Shown one piece after another: positions 18,771 to 28,853 of a stretch of DNA of 64,000 bases. The first letter of the stretch is position 1, and every line of letters starts with the position of its first letter. Origin of the DNA: Kerstersia gyiorum. GTDB lineage: Bacteria; Pseudomonadota; Gammaproteobacteria; Burkholderiales; Burkholderiaceae_B. The notes beneath the pieces are model-generated. The model was given only the letters and a program-made list of their open reading frames with translations. It made no database searches and was not told the DNA's origin. Both the position numbers and the translations under genes were made by a program. The stretch lies in the NCBI RefSeq assembly GCF_004216755.1, contig NZ_SGWZ01000002.1, positions 1 to 64,000 of the forward strand. The letters run 5' to 3'.

Positions 18771-18888
18771 TCGCCAGTCCCTGCGGCTGGCGTGGTTTTT
18801 CCTGTCGCCGGGCACTATCCTGGGGCAAGCTGTCGGCACGGCCGGACAGCCGGTTCCAACAGGGCGCGGTCTTTTTTAGCGGGGTTAC

Positions 18889-20796
18889 ATGTTTCGATGG
18901 TTCGAGAAGAAGCTGCCGCCTTTCAGTGCGGCGGAATCCGCTGCGGCGCAGGCCAGTGGCCGGCCCTTGCCAACCGGCGTGATGTCGTTCATATGGGCTT
19001 GCACGGCAGGTGCGCGGGGCTGGCTGTTGTTGATGGTGCTGTTCACGGCGCTTTGCGGCGCCTTCGAAGCTGCACTGTATGCAATGCTCGGCAATCTGGT
19101 GGACTGGATCGCCAAGGTCCAGCCCGACCGGCTCTGGCCTGACGAGGGCGGGACACTGCTGTTGCTGGGGGCGGTGATCCTCGGCAGCATTGTGCTGATC
19201 GCCTTGCAGACGGTCATCAAGCATCAGGTGTTGGCCGGCAATTTCCCCATGATGCTGCGCTGGCGCTTCCATCGCTGGCTGCTGGACCAGAGCCTGGCAT
19301 TCTTCCAGGACGAATTCGCCGGACGAGTGTCGGCCAAGGTCATGCAAACGGCGCTGGCCGTGCGGGATATCTGCATCATCATCGGCGACGTGCTGGTGTT
19401 CATGTTGATCACCGCCACGACCATGGCCTATGTGATCGGCGGCTTCGATGCGATATTGCTGTTGCCCTTCGGGCTATGGGCGCTGCTGTATCTCAGTTGC
19501 ATCGTGTGGTTCGTGCCGCGGCTGGCGCGCACGGCGTCGGCGCAGGCCAGCGCCCGTTCGCTGATGACGGGCCGGATTACCGATGCCTATACCAATATTG
19601 CGACGGTCAAGCTGTTTTCCCATGCCGGTCGCGAGGCGGGATATGCGCGTTCGGCAATGACGGAGTTCCTGTCTACGGTGTACCGGCAGATGCGCCTGGT
19701 CAGCGGTTTCGAGATCGTCAATCACTCGCTGATGGTGCTGCTGATCCTGTCTACCGCCGGCATGGCGTTGTGGCTGTGGGTGCAGGGTCAGGTCGGCCCG
19801 GGGGCAGTGGCGGCGGCCACGGCGATGGCCTTGCGCCTGATCGGCCTGTCGCACTGGATTCTGTGGGAAGTGGCGGCCTTGTTCGAACACCTGGGAACGG
19901 TGCAGGATGGTCTGAATACCATTGCCAGGGAGCAAAGCATCCGCGATGCCAAAGACGCCCAGCCACTGCGCATCGCACGCGGGCACGTGCAGATCGAGTC
20001 CGTGTCCTTCGCCTATGATGCCCGGCATGATCACGAGTCTGGCAAGAAGCAGGGCGGTGAGCCCTATTCGGGCCGCCTGGTGCTGGACGATCTCAGCCTG
20101 GATATCCGGCCCGGTGAAAAAATCGGCCTGGTCGGCCGTTCCGGGGCAGGCAAGTCGACGCTGGTGAATCTGTTGCTGCGCTTTCACGATGTCAGCGCGG
20201 GCCGCATTCTGATCGACGGCCAGGATATTGCGTCCGTTACCCAGGAAAGCCTGCGGGCGCAGATCGGTATGGTGACGCAGGATACGTCCTTGCTGCATCG
20301 CAGTATCCGCGAAAACATCCTGTATGGCCGTCCGCATGCCAGCGACGAGGAAATGATGGCTGCGGCGCGCCAGGCCGAGGCCCATGATTTCATCATGACG
20401 CTGCGCGATGCGCAGGGCCGCACCGGCTACGATGTGCAAGTGGGGGAACGCGGCGTGAAGCTGTCCGGTGGGCAGCGCCAGCGTATTGCCATTGCGCGTG
20501 TCATGCTGAAGAACGCGCCGATTCTCCTGCTGGACGAAGCCACCAGCGCGCTGGATTCTGAGGTGGAGCAGGCGATCCAGTCCAGCCTGGATACCCTGAT
20601 GGAAGGCAAGACGGTGATTGCAATTGCCCACCGCCTGTCGACCATCGCTGCCATGGACCGGCTGATCGTGCTGGAGCGTGGCAGGATCGTGGAAATGGGA
20701 TCACATGCTGAATTGCTGGTCCAGGGCGGCATCTATGCCCGGCTGTGGAAGCACCAGAGCGGCGGCTTCCTGACCGAGGAACAGGCCGAGGTGTAA
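18889..20796 (+). CDS. ABC exporter half-transporter (permease fused to ATPase)
   Basis: A 635-residue half-transporter expected to work as a dimer. About residues 35-330 form the six-helix type I exporter membrane domain. The ATPase follows with Walker A GRSGAGKST at 416-424, Q-loop MVTQDTSLLHRSI, signature LSGGQRQRIA near 525, Walker B ILLLDEATSALD and H-loop IAHRLSTI. A Gly/Lys/His-rich insertion (ARHDHESGKKQGG) near the A-loop is unusual. Substrate unknown; lipids, peptides or drugs are exported by this class. Single gene between two terminator-like hairpins. Confidence 0.9.
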   Translation: MFRWFEKKLPPFSAAESAAAQASGRPLPTGVMSFIWACTAGARGWLLLMVLFTALCGAFEAALYAMLGNLVDWIAKVQPDRLWPDEGGTLLLLGAVILGSIVLIALQTVIKHQVLAGNFPMMLRWRFHRWLLDQSLAFFQDEFAGRVSAKVMQTALAVRDICIIIGDVLVFMLITATTMAYVIGGFDAILLLPFGLWALLYLSCIVWFVPRLARTASAQASARSLMTGRITDAYTNIATVKLFSHAGREAGYARSAMTEFLSTVYRQMRLVSGFEIVNHSLMVLLILSTAGMALWLWVQGQVGPGAVAAATAMALRLIGLSHWILWEVAALFEHLGTVQDGLNTIAREQSIRDAKDAQPLRIARGHVQIESVSFAYDARHDHESGKKQGGEPYSGRLVLDDLSLDIRPGEKIGLVGRSGAGKSTLVNLLLRFHDVSAGRILIDGQDIASVTQESLRAQIGMVTQDTSLLHRSIRENILYGRPHASDEEMMAAARQAEAHDFIMTLRDAQGRTGYDVQVGERGVKLSGGQRQRIAIARVMLKNAPILLLDEATSALDSEVEQAIQSSLDTLMEGKTVIAIAHRLSTIAAMDRLIVLERGRIVEMGSHAELLVQGGIYARLWKHQSGGFLTEEQAEV

Positions 20797-20810
20797 TGAG
20801 GGCAGCAGGC

Positions 20811-20843
20811 GCCGCCACGGCAGCGGACTGCTGCCGTGGCGGC
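20811..20843. terminator. Strong hairpin between convergent ABC and LOG genes
   Basis: A 13-bp perfect stem GCCGCCACGGCAG / CTGCCGTGGCGGC with a seven-base loop lies between the stops of the two convergent genes. No T tract; it probably protects or separates both 3' ends. Confidence 0.6.
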
Positions 20844-20854
20844 GGCAGGGCCTC

Positions 20855-21538
20855 TCAGGTGGGCATGGTCGGGGCGTAGTCGACGCTGGAAGGCAGGCAG
20901 TTGCAGCATTCGGTGATGTGCTTGACTACCTGTTCCGGGTCGTCGGCCAAGAACAGCAGATCGGCTTCTTCCTGGCGGATGGTGCCGGTTTCCACCATCT
21001 TGGTGCGGACCCATTCGATCATGCCGGCCCAGTATTCGCTGCCCATCAGCACGATCGGGCCCTTGGGGATCTTGTTGGTCTGGATCAGCGTCAGGGCCTC
21101 GAACAATTCGTCAAGCGTGCCAAAGCCGCCGGGCAGCGTGATATATGCGGCGCTATGCATGAAAAACGTGGCCTTGCGCGAGTTGAAATACTCGAAGGTC
21201 AGCGCGATGGTCTGGTAGCCGTTGTGATGCTGCTCATGCGGCAGCACGATGTTCAGGCCGATACTGGTGCCATTGGCTTCGATGGCGCCTTTGTTTGCGG
21301 CTTCCATGATGCCGGGGCCGCCACCGGCGATAATGGCGAAACCCGCCTTGGCCAGCCGCTGGCTGATATCTTCGGCCATGGCATAGTAGGGGGAGTCCCG
21401 GTGAATGCGGGCACTGCCAAAAATGCTGACAGCCGGCCCTACGTGGGCCAGGGCTTCAGCTGCTGTTTCTATCTCTGACATAATGCCGGGTGTTTGCCGG
21501 CCGACCGGTGTAGCCGTCTGTTTTTTTTGAGTGGTCAT
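20855..21538 (-). CDS. LOG-family (TIGR00730) nucleotide phosphoribohydrolase-like protein
   Basis: A 227-residue Rossmann-fold protein of the family once called lysine decarboxylases, now known to split cytokinin riboside monophosphates or AMP into base and ribose 5-phosphate. Motifs: VSIFGSARIHRDSPYY, AIIAGGGPGIMEAANKGA and the catalytic PGGFGTLDELFE with the flanking TFFMHSAAYITL. The first ATG (21538) overlaps the polA start codon on the other strand. A second ATG at 21481 (MSEIETAAEAL) would leave 55 bases for promoters and may be the true start. Confidence 0.88.
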   Translation of the reverse strand: MTTQKKQTATPVGRQTPGIMSEIETAAEALAHVGPAVSIFGSARIHRDSPYYAMAEDISQRLAKAGFAIIAGGGPGIMEAANKGAIEANGTSIGLNIVLPHEQHHNGYQTIALTFEYFNSRKATFFMHSAAYITLPGGFGTLDELFEALTLIQTNKIPKGPIVLMGSEYWAGMIEWVRTKMVETGTIRQEEADLLFLADDPEQVVKHITECCNCLPSSVDYAPTMPT

Positions 21539-24260
21539 GAATAAAACCTTGTTGCTGGTCGATGGATCGAGCTATCTCTACCGCGCCTATCACGCCATGC
21601 CGGATCTGCGCAACGCCCAGGGCGAGCCCACAGGGGCATTGTATGGGGTGATCAATATGCTGCGGCGGTTGACTCAGGATTATCAGGCGGATTATGCGGC
21701 TTGTATATTCGATGCGAAAGGAAAAACCTTCCGCGACGACCTTTATCCCGAGTACAAGGCGCAGCGTCCTTCCATGCCGGAGGACCTCGCCGCCCAGATC
21801 GAGGCGATTCACGAAACCGTGCGGGCGCTGGGCTGGCCGGTGCTCAGCATAGGGGGCGTCGAAGCCGATGACGTGATCGGCACGCTGGCCTTGCAGGGTG
21901 AGCAGGCCGGCATGGATGTGGTGGTTTCAACTGGTGACAAAGACCTGGCGCAGTTGGTGACGCCCAAGGTCACGCTGGTCAACACCATGAGCGGCGAAGT
22001 GCTGGACCCGGAAGGCGTGAAGCAGAAGTTCGGCGTCGATCCAGACCACATCGTCGATTACCTGATGCTGATCGGCGATACCGTCGACAACGTGCCGGGC
22101 GTGACCAAGGTCGGGCCCAAGACGGCCGTGAAGTGGCTGGACGCGCATGGCGACATCGCCGGGCTGGTTGCAGCGGCGGCCACGATCAAAGGCGTGGCCG
22201 GCGAGAACCTGCGGCAGGCCATCGACCAGTTCGGCATGACCCGAGAACTGCTGACGGTGAAAACGGATTGTGCGCTGGACCCGGCCATCGCCAGCCTGGA
22301 CGCGCTGAAAATGCGTGCGCCGGATACCGACAAGCTGATCTCCCTGTATGACCGCTACGGGTTCCGTACCTGGCTGCGCGACCTCAGCGGCGACCAGGCA
22401 CGCATTCCGGAGGGTGATAGCCGCATTGCCGTTGAATCGGTGGCCCCGTCCGCCGTGCAGGCCGAGTACGAAACCGTGACGACGCCCGAGCAGTTGCAGG
22501 CCTGGGTGGACCGCATCAACCAGGCGGAACTGGTGGCCCTGGACACGGAAACCACCTCGCTGGATGCGATGCAGGCCCGGCTGGTTGGTCTTTCGCTGGC
22601 GGTGCGGCCGGGCCAGGCTTGCTACATTCCGGTGGCGCACCGAGGCCCTGACCAACCTGAACAATTGCCGTTGGCACAGGTGCTCGGTGCTCTGCGTCCC
22701 TGGCTGGAAGACCCGTCCAAGGCCAAGCTGCTGCACCATGCCAAGTACGATACCCATGTGCTGGCCAATGAAGGCGTCCGCTTGCTGGGCGTCAGGCACG
22801 ACACCATGCTGCAGGCCTATGCGCTGGAATCACATCGCAGCGTCGGCATGAACGAGCTGGCGCAGCGCTGGCTGGGACGTTCGGGCGTGGCCTACGAAGA
22901 CCTGTGCGGCAAAGGTGCCAAGCAGATCGGTTTCGACGAGGTGCCGCTGGAACAGGCCGCGCACTATGCCAGCGAAGATGCGGATTTCACTTACGCCCTG
23001 CATGAAGCGCTGTATCCGAAGGTGTGCGAGCAGAAGGGCCTGTTGGCCATCTACGAACTGGAAATGCTGGTGTTCCACGTGTTGTGGCAGGTGGAGCGCA
23101 ACGGTGTGCTGATAGACGCCGCCGAACTGGGGCGCCAGAGCCACGAAATCGGCCAGCAACTGGTGACGCTCGAGCAGCGGGCCTATGAAATTGCCGGCCA
23201 GCCGTTCAACCTCAACTCACCCAAGCAACTGGGGGAAATCCTGTTTGGCCGCATGCAACTGCCCGTGGTGCGCAAGACGGCAGGCGGCGCCCCGTCGACG
23301 GACGAAGAAGTGCTGACCAAGCTGGCGCAGGACTATCCGCTGCCGCAAGTGCTGCTGGAATACCGTGGCCTGGCCAAGCTGAAATCCACCTACACCGACA
23401 AGTTGCCGCGCATGATCAACCCGGCCACCGGGCGTGTGCATACCAACTATGCCCAGGCTGCCGTCATCACAGGCAGGTTGGCCTCGTCCGACCCCAACCT
23501 GCAGAATATTCCCGTGCGTACCGAAGCCGGACGGCGGGTGCGGCGGGCGTTCATCGCGCCGGCCGGGCGCGTCATTCTGTCGGCTGACTATTCACAGATC
23601 GAATTGCGCGTCATGGCGCATATTTCTGGCGACAAGAACCTGCAGCAGGCGTTTGCCGACGGCAAGGACATTCACCGTGCCACGGCCTCGGAAGTGTTCG
23701 GGGTGCCGCTCGAAGCGGTGTCGGCCGAGCAGCGGCGCGCCGCCAAGGCGATCAATTTTGGCCTGATCTATGGCATGAGCGCCTTCGGGCTGGCGGGCAA
23801 CCTGGGTATTACCCGCGACGCCGCGCAATCGTATATCGACCGCTATTTCCATCGCTATCCCGGTGTCGCCCGCTACATGGACGAAATCCGCCAGCAGGCG
23901 CGTGAACAGGGTTATGTGGAAACGGTGTTCGGCCGCCGTCTTTGGCTGCCGGAAATTCGTGGCGGCTCTGGTCCACGTCGTCAGGCTGCCGAACGGGCGG
24001 CCATCAATGCGCCCATGCAAGGCACTGCGGCAGACCTGATCAAGAAGGCGATGGTTGCGGTACAGGATTGGCTGGTTCAGGAAAAGCTCGACAGCCTGCT
24101 GATCATGCAGGTGCATGACGAACTGGTGCTGGAAGTGCCTGAGGCCGAACTGGAGCGGGTGCGCCAGCAATTGCCGGGCCTGATGTGCGATGTGGCGACG
24201 CTGGCCGTGCCGCTGGTGGCCGAAGTGGGCGCCGGGCAGGATTGGGAACACGCGCACTGA
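21537..24260 (+). CDS. polA: DNA polymerase I
   Basis: A 907-residue repair and Okazaki-fragment polymerase. It has an N-terminal 5'-3' exonuclease (NKTLLLVDGSSYLYRAYHAM, GVEADDVIGTLA), and a proofreading exonuclease domain at about residues 315-500 with the active-site Asp-x-Glu intact (VALDTETTSLD) and YASEDADFTY. The polymerase domain has motif A (ILSADYSQIELRVMAHIS), motif B (RRAAKAINFGLIYGMSAFG) and motif C (MQVHDELVLEV). The start at 21537 gives MNKTLLLVDG; GTG at 21531 is also in frame. A bidirectional terminator follows. Confidence 0.97.
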   Translation: MNKTLLLVDGSSYLYRAYHAMPDLRNAQGEPTGALYGVINMLRRLTQDYQADYAACIFDAKGKTFRDDLYPEYKAQRPSMPEDLAAQIEAIHETVRALGWPVLSIGGVEADDVIGTLALQGEQAGMDVVVSTGDKDLAQLVTPKVTLVNTMSGEVLDPEGVKQKFGVDPDHIVDYLMLIGDTVDNVPGVTKVGPKTAVKWLDAHGDIAGLVAAAATIKGVAGENLRQAIDQFGMTRELLTVKTDCALDPAIASLDALKMRAPDTDKLISLYDRYGFRTWLRDLSGDQARIPEGDSRIAVESVAPSAVQAEYETVTTPEQLQAWVDRINQAELVALDTETTSLDAMQARLVGLSLAVRPGQACYIPVAHRGPDQPEQLPLAQVLGALRPWLEDPSKAKLLHHAKYDTHVLANEGVRLLGVRHDTMLQAYALESHRSVGMNELAQRWLGRSGVAYEDLCGKGAKQIGFDEVPLEQAAHYASEDADFTYALHEALYPKVCEQKGLLAIYELEMLVFHVLWQVERNGVLIDAAELGRQSHEIGQQLVTLEQRAYEIAGQPFNLNSPKQLGEILFGRMQLPVVRKTAGGAPSTDEEVLTKLAQDYPLPQVLLEYRGLAKLKSTYTDKLPRMINPATGRVHTNYAQAAVITGRLASSDPNLQNIPVRTEAGRRVRRAFIAPAGRVILSADYSQIELRVMAHISGDKNLQQAFADGKDIHRATASEVFGVPLEAVSAEQRRAAKAINFGLIYGMSAFGLAGNLGITRDAAQSYIDRYFHRYPGVARYMDEIRQQAREQGYVETVFGRRLWLPEIRGGSGPRRQAAERAAINAPMQGTAADLIKKAMVAVQDWLVQEKLDSLLIMQVHDELVLEVPEAELERVRQQLPGLMCDVATLAVPLVAEVGAGQDWEHAH

Positions 24261-24330
24261 GTCTTCGTGCCTGGGGCCAGGCGTGTGTCTGGCCTTGTCG
24301 TGCCTGCTCATCGCCTGGCCGCTGCATATG

Positions 24331-24371
24331 AAAAAGCCGGGTCCCCAAAAAAGCGGGGAACCGGCTTTTTT
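24331..24371. terminator. Bidirectional terminator between polA and htpX
   Basis: AAAAAGCCGGGTCCCC and GGGGAACCGGCTTTTTT form a long stem around a short A-rich loop, with T tracts on both strands. It serves convergent polA and htpX. Confidence 0.9.
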
Positions 24372-24398
24372 GCAAGTTCTGGCGCCAGGACAGTTGCG

Positions 24399-25283
24399 TC
24401 AGGGTTGGTTGTTTTGTTGCAGGGCCTCGATCCGCTCGGGGATGGGCGGGTGGGTGGCGAACAGGGCAGCGATGCCCTTGCCGCCAGTGATACCCGAAGC
24501 TTCGAAGTTCTTGGGCAATTCACCAGCCTCGACGCCGCCCAGGCGGCGCAGCGCACGAATCATGGGTTCGCGTCCGCCCAGCAGGCGGGCGGAACCAGCG
24601 TCGGCACGGAATTCGCGTTGGCGCGAGAACCAGGCCACGATGATAGAGGCCAGGATGCCGAACAGGATCTCACAGACGATGGTGGTGGCGAAATAACCGA
24701 TGCCGCCACCCTCTCGGTCATTCTTCAGCAACACGCGGTCCACGAAATAGGCCACGATGCGGGCGAAGAAAACCACGAAAGTATTGACCACGCCCTGAAT
24801 CAGGGTCAGCGTCACCATGTCGCCATTGGCAATATGCGCGACTTCATGGGCCAGCACGGCCGCGACTTCTTCTTCCGTCATGCTTTGCAGCAGGCCGGTG
24901 GATACGGCGACCAGGGAGTCGTTGCGGAATGCGCCAGTGGCGAAGGCATTCGGTGCGCCCTCGTAGATGGCGACCTCGGGGCGGCCGATGCCGGCTCGGT
25001 CAGCCAGTTGGTGCACGGTTTCGACCAGCCATGCCTCGCGGCCGTTGGCAGGGGCCATCGGGTCGATGACGCGCGCGCCAGTGCTGAATTTGGCCATGGG
25101 CTTGCTGATCAGCAGCGAAATGATGGCGCCGGTGAAGCCGACAACCAGCGAAAAGACCAGCAGCGCGCCGAAATCCAGGCCTTGCTGAGTCATGTAGCGG
25201 TCTACGCCCAGCAAGCGCAAGGTGATGCTGAGCACGACGATGACCGCCAGGTTGGTCAGGAGGAATAGAGCGATTCGTTTCAT
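24399..25283 (-). CDS. htpX: Membrane zinc metalloprotease HtpX
   Basis: A 294-residue inner-membrane protease that clears damaged membrane proteins. Two N-terminal transmembrane helices (about 4-24 and 37-60), the zinc site HEVAH at 146-150, a second hydrophobic pair (about 155-215) and the third ligand Glu in REFRADAGSARLLGG. Upstream is an inverted repeat ACAGGT/ACCTGT (25312-25334). I see no clear heat-shock sigma promoter. Confidence 0.95.
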   Translation of the reverse strand: MKRIALFLLTNLAVIVVLSITLRLLGVDRYMTQQGLDFGALLVFSLVVGFTGAIISLLISKPMAKFSTGARVIDPMAPANGREAWLVETVHQLADRAGIGRPEVAIYEGAPNAFATGAFRNDSLVAVSTGLLQSMTEEEVAAVLAHEVAHIANGDMVTLTLIQGVVNTFVVFFARIVAYFVDRVLLKNDREGGGIGYFATTIVCEILFGILASIIVAWFSRQREFRADAGSARLLGGREPMIRALRRLGGVEAGELPKNFEASGITGGKGIAALFATHPPIPERIEALQQNNQP

Positions 25284-25529
25284 GGCATGTTTTCTGTTTT
25301 GCTTGAGTCGGACAGGTTCCCGCGTTGGACCTGTTACGGCTGGAGGTGTTCCGTGGCGTGGCGGTAGGGCATCTGTGGCGCGATGGCAGCCATGCGCCGT
25401 TTCCTGGATCGGAGTGCTTCACGCTCGACACGGAGCAAGAGTATAGTAGGGTCGTTATGCCATTTTGCAATGGTCATATGTCGCATTTTTAGGGCCGCTG
25501 CCCCTCATTTTTCTGGATTACGCCGCAAT

Positions 25530-26513
25530 ATGCAGGCCTTGTGGATGCTGCTGGCCTCGGCCATGTTTGCCCTGATGGGGGCGTTCGTCAAACTGTCCTC
25601 GGAACATGGCGCATCACTGGCCCAGGTTGTGCTGCTGCGTGGGCTGCCCTCGGTGGTCTTTCTGTTGATCTGGGCCAACATCAATCACTACAGCATTGCT
25701 CCCAAGCGCTGGAAGCCGCATATCCTGCGCAATCTCGCCGGGGTGACCTCCATGTGGTTGGGGTTCTATGCGCTGTCGCAATTGCCATTGGCCACGGCGA
25801 CCAGCCTCAGCTACACCGCACCGCTGTTCATTGCCGTATTCCTGATGGTATCGGATGGCAAGAGCCGCGACTGGATGCGGATAGTGGCAGTGCTGCTGGG
25901 CTTCGTGGGCGTCTTGGCGGTGTTGCGCCCCAGCATCGGGCCACAACAGTTGGTGGCCGCTGGCGCCGGCATGGCCTCTGGTGCACTGGCGGCCATCGCC
26001 ATGTTGCAGATCCGCCAGTTGGGCCGGGAAGGGGAGGCTGAATGGCGTACTGTGCTGTTTTTTTCCTGTGCGGTGTGCCTGAGCAGCGTAGTCGGGTTCT
26101 GGATCACCGGCTGGGGTGAAACCGACTGGAAGGGCTGGTTGATGCTGCTGGGGGTCGGCAGCAGCGGACTGGTCGGGCAATTGGCCATGACGCGCGCCTT
26201 CGGCGCGGGCGCTGCATTGCTGACGGCAGCCCTGCAATACACCACGATCATTTTTTCCGCCTTGACTGGCATGGCGCTGTGGCATGACGTTCCGGATGCC
26301 ATGGCCTGGGCCGGTATGCTGGGCATCATTGCCGCCGGCTTGCTGTCGGCTTGGCGCACCATGGTGGAAAGCAAGCGGGCCCTGGCCCGGGCCGATGCCG
26401 AAGCCGAGGCCTCCGCTGCCGCAGCGCTGGCGGCGGAGGTCGTGGAAACGTCCACGGTGTCGATTGCCGAGGCAGAGCCGGGCGCACCGGCGGCGCGAGT
26501 GTCCGCGCCTTAA
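25530..26513 (+). CDS. EamA/DMT-family permease
   Basis: A 327-residue inner-membrane protein with ten hydrophobic segments in two EamA repeats (starting MQALWMLLASAMFALMGAF and at about residue 150). Members export amino acids or other metabolites; the substrate is unknown. After about residue 288 a polar Ala/Glu-rich tail is added that is not part of the fold. Start ATG at 25530 opens directly into the first helix; a longer frame to 25383 has no support. Convergent with the phospholipase C gene. Confidence 0.87.
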   Translation: MQALWMLLASAMFALMGAFVKLSSEHGASLAQVVLLRGLPSVVFLLIWANINHYSIAPKRWKPHILRNLAGVTSMWLGFYALSQLPLATATSLSYTAPLFIAVFLMVSDGKSRDWMRIVAVLLGFVGVLAVLRPSIGPQQLVAAGAGMASGALAAIAMLQIRQLGREGEAEWRTVLFFSCAVCLSSVVGFWITGWGETDWKGWLMLLGVGSSGLVGQLAMTRAFGAGAALLTAALQYTTIIFSALTGMALWHDVPDAMAWAGMLGIIAAGLLSAWRTMVESKRALARADAEAEASAAAALAAEVVETSTVSIAEAEPGAPAARVSAP

Positions 26514-26612
26514 ACTGGCTTGCTGGCTGGGTGCTGGCTTGGGCCGCTGCGCCGGGCAACAGGCAGACGGATCGCCGGCCTTGCCTGGCGTCCGTCCTGT
26601 CACCGCCTGCTG

Positions 26613-28805
26613 TTATTCCCCGGCATGGCCCATGGCGGGATCGCTGATGGCATCCTTGCCCGTTTCCACCCGGCCGGCAAAACGTCGCGTCCAGCCTTCC
26701 AGGCCTTCCACGGTGACGCTGAAGTCATACCAGTGGCCACAGCCTGACAAGTCCCAGTGCAGTTGCGCGGGTGTGTCCCCGGCGGGAACGTCGATTTCCC
26801 GCGTGGCTTCGTCTCCGAGATAGGCATTGGCGCGCACGGTTGCGCGATACGGTTCACTGCCCCGGTTGAGCAATTCCAGGTAGACATCGCCGCTGGCGAT
26901 GTCGTAGCAGACACGAATCTCCGGTGCCGCCACGCCGGGCAGCATCTGCTGGTTGGTATTGCCCTGGAAATGGCGGTGGAAGCCGTTGGGGCCCAGTACC
27001 CAGAGGTCGTAGCGGCCGTTGTCCTGGTCCACGGTATTCCAGAAACCGTTGAGCTGCCGGTTTGCGCCCACGGTATAGCGGCGCGGCACGCGATCCAGGT
27101 GCAGCTTGTCATAAACGTGGAAGACGCCGGCCTGGGTACCGGTATTGGAGAACAGCAGCCAGATGCCGCCGGCGGCAGGTTCCGTCCTGGCGCTGGTATG
27201 CATTTCATAGGGCAGCGCGCGCGATGGCCGGATGGCCAGCGCTTGCACCGGTGTCGACTGCGCGCTGACCGATGGCACGGGAACCGGCAGTTTCAGCGCC
27301 TGCGACAGGCGAATGCGGTCGGCTGCTTCTTTTTCCAGTTTCACCAGTTCCGGCAGGGGGCCGGTATTGGGGCTGCTGAAATCAAAGCAGCTGCTCAGGT
27401 CGCCCATGACGGCACGGCGCCACGGGCTGATGTTGCTTTCGGCAACGCCGAAGCGTGCTTCCAGGAAGCGCAGCACGGAAGTGTGGTCGAAGGCCTGGGA
27501 GTTTACCCAGCCACCACGGCTCCAGGGCGATACGACATACATGGGTACGCGCGGGCCCGGGCCGTAGACCTTGCCATCGGCCTTGTCGTGCGCGGAGTCG
27601 ACGCGGTGGTATTCGGCGGAGGTATCTTCAGTCGAGTCGCCGGCCACGCTGCCATCCGGGTTCAATGAGGGCGCGGCGGGGGAAGGCACGTGGTCGAAGA
27701 AACCGTCGTTCTCGTCGAAGTTGATGATCAGGACGGTCTTGCTCCATACCTCAGGGTTGGCGGTCAGGGCATCCAGGACTTCAGAGATGTACCAGGCGCC
27801 CTGGATCGGGCTGGAAGGCAAGGGGTGTTCGGAATAGAACGCGGGGGCGACGATCCACGATACCTGGGGCAGCATGCCGCTGGCGATATCCTCACGCAGG
27901 GATTGCAGGAATCCGCCGTCGGGCATGGTGTTGGCCACGCCCTTGTAGAGCGGATTGCCGGCGTCGAAGGCAGGCTGCCAGGCGGGGTAGGGAAGGCCGC
28001 CGTTCAGGTTGCCATGGTCCTTGTTGGCCTGGCGGTACTGCTGGAATCCAGCCAGCGGGTTGTCGGTGAAGTTGTCCGGCAGGTTCTGGTAGAGCTTCCA
28101 GCTGACACCGGCTTCCTGCAGCCGTTCGGGATAGGTTTTCCAGGTCCAGCCGCTGCGCGGGGAGTCCAGCGAATCGAAACGGTTGCGGGTGGATGGGCCA
28201 TTGCCCTGGCCGTAGGGGTCGTTGGTGCCGCTCCAGTGAAACAGGCGGTTGGTGTTGGTGCCGCCGTGGAAGGCGCAATGGTAGGCGTCGCAAATTGTGA
28301 AGGCGTCGGCCAGGGCAGCCTGGAATTCGACTTCCTGCTCCTGGTAATAGCCCATGGAACGGTCGGTTTTCTCGGCTGGCCATTGCGTCATGCGTCCGCC
28401 GTCCCAGGCCTTTTGGGCATCCGGGTAATCGTGCGGTGTGCCCAGTACGCGCTGGGCATTGCCTTTCTCGCTGTCCAGGTGATAGGGCATGACGATGCGC
28501 TTGCCGTTGGACTGTTCCCAGACGCTGCGGCCTTCGGGCAGCGGAATGGTGATGCGGTCGGCAAAGCCGCGCACGCCGGGAAGCGTGCCGAAGTAGTGGT
28601 CGAAGGAGCGGTTTTCCTGCATCAGGATGACCACGTGCTCGACGTCGCGGATGGTGCCGGTGCGGTTGTTGGCCGGAATGGCCAGCGCCTTGCGGATGGC
28701 GGGGGGAAAGGCGGCCAGGGCGGCGCTGCCGCCCGCACCATACAGCGTGTTGCGCAGGAAGCTGCGCTTGTGGCGGGAGAATGCCTGGGATGCTTCGTGT
28801 TTCAT
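26613..28805 (-). CDS. Phosphocholine-type phospholipase C, paralog 1
   Basis: A 730-residue secreted enzyme of the PlcH/PlcN family, which cuts phosphatidylcholine or sphingomyelin to phosphocholine. The N-terminus is Tat-like (HKRSFLRNTLYGAGGSAALA, Lys-Arg instead of Arg-Arg). The catalytic domain shows VILMQENRSFDHYFGTLPGV, GGTNTNRLFHWSGTNDP and FDENDGFFDHVPSPAAPS. Two C-terminal PLC domains cover about residues 520-610 and 640-720. Paralog 2 lies directly upstream and is closely similar throughout. A terminator separates the two genes, and a Pho-box-like site lies about 50 bases before the start. Confidence 0.93.
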   Translation of the reverse strand: MKHEASQAFSRHKRSFLRNTLYGAGGSAALAAFPPAIRKALAIPANNRTGTIRDVEHVVILMQENRSFDHYFGTLPGVRGFADRITIPLPEGRSVWEQSNGKRIVMPYHLDSEKGNAQRVLGTPHDYPDAQKAWDGGRMTQWPAEKTDRSMGYYQEQEVEFQAALADAFTICDAYHCAFHGGTNTNRLFHWSGTNDPYGQGNGPSTRNRFDSLDSPRSGWTWKTYPERLQEAGVSWKLYQNLPDNFTDNPLAGFQQYRQANKDHGNLNGGLPYPAWQPAFDAGNPLYKGVANTMPDGGFLQSLREDIASGMLPQVSWIVAPAFYSEHPLPSSPIQGAWYISEVLDALTANPEVWSKTVLIINFDENDGFFDHVPSPAAPSLNPDGSVAGDSTEDTSAEYHRVDSAHDKADGKVYGPGPRVPMYVVSPWSRGGWVNSQAFDHTSVLRFLEARFGVAESNISPWRRAVMGDLSSCFDFSSPNTGPLPELVKLEKEAADRIRLSQALKLPVPVPSVSAQSTPVQALAIRPSRALPYEMHTSARTEPAAGGIWLLFSNTGTQAGVFHVYDKLHLDRVPRRYTVGANRQLNGFWNTVDQDNGRYDLWVLGPNGFHRHFQGNTNQQMLPGVAAPEIRVCYDIASGDVYLELLNRGSEPYRATVRANAYLGDEATREIDVPAGDTPAQLHWDLSGCGHWYDFSVTVEGLEGWTRRFAGRVETGKDAISDPAMGHAGE

Positions 28806-28853
28806 CGTTTCGTCGCAAAGGTCTGGAGTCAGGGCATATGGTCGGCGTCACGG

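Noticed and set aside
25284..25420. Sigma-32 heat-shock promoter for htpX
   Set aside because: No pair of CTTGAA and CCCCAT-like boxes at correct spacing; only an inverted repeat is visible.
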